Positions 41,076 through 46,319 of a DNA stretch of 46,319 nucleotides are shown piece after piece. Where the stretch lies: contig DVFT01000056.1 of NCBI GenBank assembly GCA_018713105.1, positions 1-46,319 on the forward strand, read 5' to 3'. A model generated the notes under the pieces. That model searched no databases, was not told where the DNA came from, and saw nothing but the letters and a program-made list of their open reading frames with translations. This DNA comes from Candidatus Limivivens merdigallinarum (GTDB taxonomy: Bacteria; Bacillota; Clostridia; Lachnospirales; Lachnospiraceae). The position numbers and the translations under genes were made by a program. Numbering within the stretch: the stretch's first letter is position 1; every line of letters starts with the position of its first letter.

Positions 41076-42788
41076 ATGAAACTGGAAAAATTAGTAGGCG
41101 ACCGTTTCCGGGAACGTCCGGCGGACTGTGTGATCGACAGCCATGCGCTGCTGGTGCGGGGCGGGTATATGAAGTATGTGGCGAACGGGATTTATTCCTC
41201 GTACATGCCGCTTCGCAGGATTACCCGAAAGATTGAGCAGATCATCCGTGAGGAGATGGATGCCCTGGACGGGCAGGAGGTACAGCTCCCGGTGGCGCTT
41301 CCGGCTTCCCTTTGGGAGGAGTCGGGAAGGTATGAAAGCGTCGGAAAAGAGCTGCTCCGTTTTACAGACCGGAATGGAAGCCCCATGGTGCTGGGGATGA
41401 CCCATGAAGAAGCAGCCGTAGCTTTGGTGCGGGAATATGGGCAGAGCTATCTGAAGTATCCGTTCATGATCTATCAGATCCAGACCAAGTTCCGGGATGA
41501 AGCAAGACCCCGGGGCGGGTTGATCCGTGTGAGAGAATTTACCATGAAGGATGCGTATTCCTTCCACACCAGCCAGGAGGATCTGGAGGAATATTACGAG
41601 AGATGCCTGAAGGCATACCATCGTATTTATGAGCGGGTGGGGATTCCGGAGGTTATTTCCGTGGCATCGGATTCCGGCATGATGGGAGGAAGCCTATCCC
41701 ATGAGTTTATGTACCTGACTCCCATCGGGGAGGATTCCATCGTCATGTGCAGGGAGTGCGGCTACAAGGCAAACATGGAAGCGGCGGAAAGCATTGTGGA
41801 AGCAGAGGAAGAAGAGACCTCTGAGGAGCTTTCGCTGGTTGGCACGCCCAATATCCATACCATTGAGGAGGTATGCGAATTTCTGGGAACGGACAAGAAG
41901 CACTCCTGCAAGGCGGTGGTCTATCAGAAGGAATCCGACAACCGCTGCGTGGTGTTGTTCCTGAGGGGGGATCTGGACGTCAATGAGACGAAGCTTCGGA
42001 ACTTCCTGAAGGATGAGATCCGTCCGGCAGAGATCACGGAAGGCTGCGGTCTGCATGCCGGATACATCGGTCCTTACAATCTGCAGGGAGATTTCGAAGT
42101 GCTCTACGACCGTTCCTTAAAGGGGGCAAAGAATCTGTCCTGTGGAGGAAACGTGCCGGAATATCATTACACAGGTCTTGACGTAGAGAGGGATCTGGGT
42201 GAGATTTCCTACCATGACTTTGCCAAGGCAAGCGAAGGGGGAATCTGCCCTTGCTGCGGAAAGAAAGCAATCACCATTTCCAGGGGAATCGAAGTAGGAA
42301 ATATTTTCCAGCTGGGAACCAAATACACCAAATCCATGAATATGACCTACACGACCAAGGACGGCAAGTCAGAATATCCTTTGATGGGCTGCTATGGAAT
42401 CGGCGTGGGAAGGCTTGCCGCCACCGTATTGGAGGCAAGGCATGACGAGTACGGTCCCATCTGGCCGATGGCAATCGCTCCCTGGCAGATCCATCTCTGC
42501 GCGGTGAGACCGGACAATGAGGAAGTGAAAGCCCTGGCAGACCAGCTCTATGAGGAACTGCAACTTCGTGGAGCCGAGGTGATCTATGACGACCGAAAGG
42601 TGAGCGCAGGCGTGATGTTTTCCGATGCCGATCTGCTGGGCGTTCCCCTCCGCATTGTGGCAAGCCCCAGAAACCTGAAAAAAGGAATCCTGGAGGCGGT
42701 ATCCAGAGACAAGAGCTTTTCAGCGGAGATTCCCATCCAGGGAGCGGCGGACGAGATTATGAAGTTGGTGGCGGAGTGGAAAGCGTGA
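41076..42788 (+). CDS. proS: Prolyl-tRNA synthetase
   Basis: 570 residues from ATG 41076 (ACAGGAGGTATCAGA upstream; the longer frame from 41031 adds unrelated residues). Class II synthetase motifs are present: LPLRRITRKIEQIIREEMDA (motif 1 region), FRDEARPRGGLIRVREFTMKD (motif 2) and GCYGIGVGRL (motif 3). Between motifs 2 and 3, about residues 225-405, lies the YbaK-like insertion editing domain of bacterial-type ProRS (VYQKESDNRCVVLFLRGDLD). It charges tRNA-Pro and can clear Ala-tRNA(Pro) itself. It is controlled by a T-box with a Pro specifier. Confidence 0.96.
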   Translation: MKLEKLVGDRFRERPADCVIDSHALLVRGGYMKYVANGIYSSYMPLRRITRKIEQIIREEMDALDGQEVQLPVALPASLWEESGRYESVGKELLRFTDRNGSPMVLGMTHEEAAVALVREYGQSYLKYPFMIYQIQTKFRDEARPRGGLIRVREFTMKDAYSFHTSQEDLEEYYERCLKAYHRIYERVGIPEVISVASDSGMMGGSLSHEFMYLTPIGEDSIVMCRECGYKANMEAAESIVEAEEEETSEELSLVGTPNIHTIEEVCEFLGTDKKHSCKAVVYQKESDNRCVVLFLRGDLDVNETKLRNFLKDEIRPAEITEGCGLHAGYIGPYNLQGDFEVLYDRSLKGAKNLSCGGNVPEYHYTGLDVERDLGEISYHDFAKASEGGICPCCGKKAITISRGIEVGNIFQLGTKYTKSMNMTYTTKDGKSEYPLMGCYGIGVGRLAATVLEARHDEYGPIWPMAIAPWQIHLCAVRPDNEEVKALADQLYEELQLRGAEVIYDDRKVSAGVMFSDADLLGVPLRIVASPRNLKKGILEAVSRDKSFSAEIPIQGAADEIMKLVAEWKA

Positions 42789-42814
42789 GGCGAAAATAAC
42801 CAATAGAAGGGACA

Positions 42815-42844
42815 GGAGCTGCGGCACAAAGGTGGCAGCTCCTA
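42815..42844. other. Hairpin between proS and the DUF2798 gene
   Basis: AGGAGCTGC (42815-42823) and GCAGCTCCT (42836-42844) form a perfect 9-bp stem between two convergent genes. There is no good T run on either strand, so terminator function is uncertain. Confidence 0.45.
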
Positions 42845-42885
42845 AGAAGGTCTGCATTTCCTTGCAGTCAGGATATCACCGTTCC

Positions 42886-43356
42886 CTATGCCGCCTTCTC
42901 CTGCCGAAAGATCGTCCGAAACAGAAACCGCACCAGCGGACCGCAGAAAAACACCTGCCAGAAAAATGCCATGGGGAAGTTGCAGACAAAGGTCTGCATC
43001 CACACTGGCAGAAATTCGATGCCTGGGCGTTTAAAGATCAGCGTAGCCCAGAAACTCATAATGGGACACATGAAGGCGACAGTGACGGAAGCACGGACGA
43101 CAGTGACCAGGATGGGGTGATCGACTCCAGGCGTCACCATCCGAAAGGCGATTTTCGGCGCCAGCCTGTCGATGAAGAAAAAGCCCATGACAAAGCAGAT
43201 GGGGAACATGATTGCCATTTCCTGAAAGGCGATGGGGAATCCGGCGTTGGTAAGCCCGCCCATGCGAAGCCCTGTGTTGTAGAGTTCCATGGCAAGCACC
43301 ATGAAAAAGGTCATGAGCACTCCGTAGATCAATTCCTGAAATTTTGTTTTTGGCAT
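42886..43356 (-). CDS. DUF2798 small membrane protein
   Basis: 156 residues from ATG 43356 (GAGGAGG upstream). Four hydrophobic segments: ELIYGVLMTFFMVLAMELYN, IMFPICFVMGFFFIDRLA, VVRASVTVAFMCPIMSFW and NFPMAFFWQVFFCGPLVRF. The pattern with paired helices and a Met/Phe-rich core fits DUF2798 proteins. Their function is unknown. It has its own promoter 125 nt away and a terminator-like hairpin in the leader between the two. Confidence 0.85.
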   Translation of the reverse strand: MPKTKFQELIYGVLMTFFMVLAMELYNTGLRMGGLTNAGFPIAFQEMAIMFPICFVMGFFFIDRLAPKIAFRMVTPGVDHPILVTVVRASVTVAFMCPIMSFWATLIFKRPGIEFLPVWMQTFVCNFPMAFFWQVFFCGPLVRFLFRTIFRQEKAA

Positions 43357-43385
43357 AACAAAGCCTCCTCTTCGTTTTATCCAAA

Positions 43386-43424
43386 ACAAAAAGGCATATT
43401 CTATGGAAACATAGACTACGCCTT
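43386..43424 (-). terminator. Terminator-like hairpin in the DUF2798 leader
   Basis: On the minus strand the stem AAGGCGTAGTCTATG and CATAGAATATGCCTT with a TTTC loop is followed by a run ending TTTTTGTTTT. It lies downstream of the promoter at 43477-43505 and upstream of the DUF2798 start, so it can act as an attenuator. It also can end LysR-gene transcripts. Confidence 0.75.
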
Positions 43425-43476
43425 AAAGACTTATTTCTATTGCTCACAGAGCCTGCCTGTTTTGTTTTCGCCTGTG

Positions 43477-43505
43477 ATTATAGCAGAAAAAATATTTTTT
43501 GTCCA
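43477..43505 (-). promoter_or_regulatory. SigmaA promoter for the DUF2798 gene
   Basis: On the minus strand, TGGACA (43500-43505), 17 bp, TATAAT (43477-43482), near consensus. Transcription would start near 43470, leaving a leader of about 115 nt. Confidence 0.8.
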
Positions 43506-43583
43506 GAGAATCGCTGATAAAAAGTTCTGGCAGCAGCACATGATGCAAACAGAAGAACTGCAAAAGGCCAGCGTTTCTTTGTG

Positions 43584-44486
43584 TCAATGCTCCGGAAGGA
43601 TTCCCAACGTCCGTTTTAAGGTCAGAAGGAATTTTTCGGAAGCCTTGGAAAAAATCTGGTATTTTTTCCAAATGATGGATGCCTCTGATTCCAGTTTGGG
43701 CATAAGAGGGCGGAAGCAAAGCTTGCTGTCTCCCGAGGTATTGATCAGTTTGTCCAAACACAGCGCATAGCCCAATCCCTCCTCCACCATCAGGGAAGCG
43801 TTGAAGAGCAGGTTGTAGCTGGCTACCACACAAAGCTTGTCGGTGGTGCGCTTCATCCAATTGGAAAGAGGCCAGTCGTCACTTTTCTGGTTGGAAATGA
43901 TGAGCGGCTTATCCCACAAATCCTCCGGGGAGATGGTTTCGTTGGAGAAAAGGGGAGAATCCTTTCGCATGAGCACGCCCCAGGTATCCGGAATGGGGAT
44001 TTTGACGGCCTCGTATTTGAAGGAATCCACAGAACCGTAGACGATCCCGAAATCGATGAGACCACGGTCCAGCTGTTCCAGCACAAAGGTGGAATTGCCG
44101 CTGAAGATATGGTAGTGGATGTCGGGATATTTTTCCTGGGTACTGCGGGCGGCTCTTGCCAGATAGCGTATGATATCCGTTTCACCGGCGCCGATATGCA
44201 CATCGCCGGCGATGGATTCATTGGAAAGGGAAATTTCATGTTCGGTCTTGTTTACCAGATCCAGGATTTCTTCGGCACGTTTGCGCAGGATCATACCCTC
44301 CTCCGTAAGAGTCACCTTCCGGGAACCCTTTGTCCCGCGGATCAAAAGCTGCTTGCCAAGCTCCTGTTCCAGAGCTCGCAGCTGAGTGGACAGGGTTGGC
44401 TGGGAGAGATGAAGGGATTCGGCTGCGCCGGAAATGCTTTGCTCCCTTGCCACAGCGAGAAAATATTGAAGAACCCGAAGTTCCAT
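43584..44486 (-). CDS. LysR-family transcriptional regulator
   Basis: A 300-residue LysR protein. The N-terminal winged helix-turn-helix (ELRVLQYFLAVAREQSISGA, LHLSQPTLSTQLRALEQELG) is complete, and the C-terminal substrate-binding domain follows from about residue 90. It is divergent from the small protein and DUF3737 genes, so it probably controls them and itself through the 185-bp spacer. A TGAC-type ribosome region precedes the start. The inducer is unknown. Confidence 0.92.
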   Translation of the reverse strand: MELRVLQYFLAVAREQSISGAAESLHLSQPTLSTQLRALEQELGKQLLIRGTKGSRKVTLTEEGMILRKRAEEILDLVNKTEHEISLSNESIAGDVHIGAGETDIIRYLARAARSTQEKYPDIHYHIFSGNSTFVLEQLDRGLIDFGIVYGSVDSFKYEAVKIPIPDTWGVLMRKDSPLFSNETISPEDLWDKPLIISNQKSDDWPLSNWMKRTTDKLCVVASYNLLFNASLMVEEGLGYALCLDKLINTSGDSKLCFRPLMPKLESEASIIWKKYQIFSKASEKFLLTLKRTLGILPEH

Positions 44487-44540
44487 AGAAAGTCAGCCTC
44501 CTTATCTTGCAAGTCAGCCCGATCGGGCATTTTTTCTCTC

Positions 44541-44570
44541 ATCATAGCACAAAAATAAAATAGGTTTCAA
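44541..44570 (-). promoter_or_regulatory. SigmaA-type promoter for the LysR gene
   Basis: On the minus strand, TTGAAA (44565-44570), 18 bp, TATGAT (44541-44546). Confidence 0.65.
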
Positions 44571-44597
44571 CTATGGATTGCTATTCAAACTAAGTAT

Positions 44598-44626
44598 TTG
44601 CTATTTTGAGATTTCTGGACTATAGT
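44598..44626 (+). promoter_or_regulatory. SigmaA-type promoter for the DUF3737 operon
   Basis: TTGCTA (44598-44603), 17 bp, TATAGT (44621-44626). TTGCTATT occurs twice just upstream (44576 and 44598), a possible LysR-contact repeat. Confidence 0.65.
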
Positions 44627-44671
44627 AATGAGGAACATACAGTGAAGTGATTTGGGAGGAATCAAACATCT

Positions 44672-44923
44672 ATGAGGAAGAAAATGTCAAAGCAGGCAGT
44701 CATTCAGAACTTGAAAGATGCCGGCTGTACATGCAAAACAGTCGAGAAATTCCTCTCCTATGAAGAGGAAGGAAAGCTTCAGGAGCAGCTGGAGGTGCTT
44801 TCTGTTCAGAGAAAGCATCTGCTTGACAAGGTTCACAGGGAAGAAAGGCAGATCAGCTGTCTGGATTACCTGGTTTACCAGCTCCAAAATGAAATAGTAC
44901 AAGACGAGGAGGAATTTTTATGA
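44672..44923 (+). CDS. Small coiled-coil protein upstream of DUF3737
   Basis: 83 residues from ATG 44672, or 79 from ATG 44684; GGGAGG lies 15 nt before the first and GAGGA 6 nt before the second. The N-terminal part holds KQAVIQNLKDAGCTCKTVEKF; the rest (about 30-75) is a predicted coiled coil (EEEGKLQEQLEVLSVQRKHLLDK). It ends with ATGA overlapping the DUF3737 gene, so the two are translated together. Such small proteins are often found next to DUF3737 in this group of bacteria (recollection, not checked). Function unknown. Confidence 0.8.
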   Translation: MRKKMSKQAVIQNLKDAGCTCKTVEKFLSYEEEGKLQEQLEVLSVQRKHLLDKVHREERQISCLDYLVYQLQNEIVQDEEEFL

Positions 44924-45813
44924 ATATCATACAAAATCAGACATTTGATGAAGAGAGGGCTCTCTATGGGAGCAAAGGGATCGTGGTGAAAAACTGTACC
45001 TTCGACGGTCCGGCTGACGGGGAAAGTGCATTCAAAGAAGGGTCTGATATCCAGGTGAAGCACAGCTATTTCAACCTGCGTTACCCCTTCTGGCATGATC
45101 ACGGGCTGAAAATCTGCGATTCCGAGATGACAGAGCTTTGCAGGGCTGCGCTGTGGTATTCCGATCACATTGAGATTACAGACAGCAAGCTCCACGGGAT
45201 CAAAGCGCTCCGGGAATGCTGTGAAGTCAAGCTTGCCGGCTGCGACATTCTGTCGCCGGAGTTTGGCTGGTCGGTACGGGGAGCCGAGATGACGGACTGT
45301 ACGGCAGAGAGCGAATATTTTATGATGCGTTCTGACCATCTGACCTTCCGGAACGTGAAGATGAAGGGCAAGTATTCGTTCCAGTATATCGAAGATTCCG
45401 TATTTGAGGATTGTGAGTTTGACACCAAGGACGCATTCTGGCATGCGAAAAATGTGCTGGTGAAAAACTGCGTGGTGAAGGGCGAGTATCTGGCGTGGTA
45501 CTGCGAAAACGTTACTTTCGAAAACTGCAGGATCATTGGAACCCAGCCATTGTGCTACTGTAAAAATTTGAAGCTGATAAATTGTGAGATGGTGGATACG
45601 GATCTTTGCTTCGAAAAATCAGATGTGGAGGCTGTGGTCACCACACCGGTGATGAGTATCAAGAACCCACATACCGGGCACATTCAGGTTCCGGCTGTAG
45701 GTGAGATCATCATGGACGATCCTGAGGCAAGAGGGGAAATCCAGATTACTGGTTCGCAGAATGACTGCGAAGAAAAAGCAGACACCGCTGGGAAAATCGT
45801 AATTCCAGCTTGA
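44920..45813 (+). CDS. DUF3737 family beta-helix protein
   Basis: A 297-residue protein. Most of it is repeated 20-25-residue coils of the type VKNCTF, LKICDSEM, IEITDSKLHG, FEDCEF, VLVKNCVVKG, VTFENCRIIG and LKLINCEMVD, pointing to a right-handed parallel beta-helix. The C-terminus after residue 240 is different and acidic. There is no signal peptide. It overlaps the small upstream protein gene by 4 nt and is divergent from LysR. DUF3737 has no known function. Confidence 0.9.
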   Translation: MNIIQNQTFDEERALYGSKGIVVKNCTFDGPADGESAFKEGSDIQVKHSYFNLRYPFWHDHGLKICDSEMTELCRAALWYSDHIEITDSKLHGIKALRECCEVKLAGCDILSPEFGWSVRGAEMTDCTAESEYFMMRSDHLTFRNVKMKGKYSFQYIEDSVFEDCEFDTKDAFWHAKNVLVKNCVVKGEYLAWYCENVTFENCRIIGTQPLCYCKNLKLINCEMVDTDLCFEKSDVEAVVTTPVMSIKNPHTGHIQVPAVGEIIMDDPEARGEIQITGSQNDCEEKADTAGKIVIPA

Positions 45814-45862
45814 AGAACGGAAGAAAACTGGCGGAGTAAGATAGAAAAATTGAGCTGAATGA

Positions 45863-45924
45863 ATCAATAATTCCAGTTTGATGCGGCAGTGTAGTGCTGC
45901 CTCATCGAGCTGGAATTTATTGAT
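45863..45924 (+). other. Long imperfect hairpin after DUF3737
   Basis: ATCAATAATTCCAG...GGCAG (45863-45889) pairs with CTGCC...CTGGAATTTATTGAT (45897-45924) as a stem of about 27 bp with a few mismatches and a short loop. There is no T run, so a stability or processing role is as likely as termination. Confidence 0.6.
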
Positions 45925-45940
45925 TTGAATGGGAGAGTGA

Positions 45941-46319
45941 TCCGAAGAAGTTCGCCGGGGAAGTATCCCTTGGAATGAGGAAAAGAAGATATGAATCGTA
46001 GAGCATACCCGGGAAATACCCCTTGGAATGAGAAATTGAAGATTTAGATCGTAGAGCCGCCCAGGGGAATACCCCCGAGAATGAGGAAAAGAAGATATGA
46101 ATCGTAGAGCATGCCCGGGAAATACCCCCTGGAATAAGGAAATGAAGATTTGGCTCGTAGAGCCACCCGGGGAAGTACCCCCTGGAATGAGAAATTGAAG
46201 ATTTGGATCGTAGAGCATGCCCAGGGAATACCCCCTGGAATGAGGAAATTGAAGAATTGAATCGTAGAGCCGCCCGGAAAAGTACCCCCTGGAATGAGAA
46301 ATTGAAGATTTAGATCGTA
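45941..46319. repeat. 53-bp tandem repeat array (runs off the window)
   Basis: The marker TCGTAGAGC recurs at 45996, 46049, 46102, 46155, 46208 and 46262, with TCGTA again at 46315: spacings 53, 53, 53, 53, 54, 53. A decayed first unit begins near 45941. Units alternate between a CAT[AG]CCC form and a C[CAG]CCC form, suggesting a 106-bp double unit. Each holds a small palindrome such as CCAGGG/CCCTGG around AATAC. The period is not a multiple of three, and plus-strand frames are full of stops, so it is unlikely to code for protein. Confidence 0.9.

Noticed and set aside
43386-43480. Known riboswitch (preQ1, fluoride, guanidine) before DUF2798
   Set aside because: None of the conserved motifs of these classes could be found by eye.
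45619-46218. 199-codon minus-strand open frame through the 53-bp array
   Set aside because: It runs through repeats whose period is not a multiple of three and antisense to DUF3737, with no ribosome site or family pattern.
45941-46319. CRISPR array
   Set aside because: The units are similar over their whole length; there are no unique spacers between constant repeats, and no cas genes.

Overview
The window reads as chromosomal DNA of a gut-type Clostridia bacterium, most likely Lachnospiraceae. The basis is moderate GC, strong GGAGG ribosome sites, an electron-confurcating lactate dehydrogenase, a split GcvPA/GcvPB glycine cleavage system behind a tandem glycine riboswitch, a T-box proS, a CIRCE operator, FloA/NfeD, and DUF6612, DUF3737 and DUF4179 proteins. 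I see no phage, plasmid, rRNA, tRNA or CRISPR locus. The accessory signal is in small palindromic and tandem repeats and in regulatory DNA.

Layout. 1-4646 (+): 3' end of etfB, ferredoxin-fused etfA, an FAD lactate dehydrogenase, and a YkvI-type transporter broken by a one-base frameshift. 4659-4909: a 251-bp, MITE-like inverted repeat. 5145-8658 (-): a heterodimeric ABC exporter, divergent from a MerR/GyrI-like regulator and a ProX-type tRNA deacylase (8785-10102, +), with a readable MerR promoter between them. 10172-13235 (-): an Rpn-type nuclease, a DUF4179 anti-sigma protein and its ECF sigma factor. 13236-14214 holds repeats, the glycine riboswitch and more repeats. 14215-20987 (+): gcvT, gcvH, gcvPA, gcvPB, lplA, lpdA. 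21089-23422: lon behind a perfect CIRCE site. 23648-26980: SWIM/SNF2 helicase. 27141-28940: exported DUF6612 protein. 29172-32792 (+): histidine kinase, NfeD, FloA, a small basic protein and a LytTR response regulator, an unusual arrangement. 32929-40619 (+): LacI regulator, sugar ABC importer, GH13 and GH32 glycosidases (sucrose or related glucosyl-fructosides), with four copies of one operator-like palindrome in the control region. 40656-42788: T-box and proS. 42886-44486 (-): DUF2798 membrane protein and LysR regulator. 44672-45813 (+): small protein and DUF3737 protein. 45941-46319: a 53-bp tandem repeat array that runs off the window.

How the genes work together. The left operon links lactate oxidation to ferredoxin and NAD through ETF. 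The gcv operon makes its whole machine: T, H and P proteins, lipoate ligase and dihydrolipoyl dehydrogenase, under glycine control. The sugar operon carries uptake, two hydrolases and its own repressor. The two proline-tRNA quality-control genes (ProX at 9614, ProRS with an insertion editing domain at 41076) are far apart but related in function. The most novel candidates are the FloA/NfeD operon bracketed by a two-component system, terminator-linked palindromic repeats, the CIRCE-controlled lon, the 53-bp array, and an uncharacterised attenuator-like leader before DUF2798. All functions are inferred from sequence alone; no database search was run.
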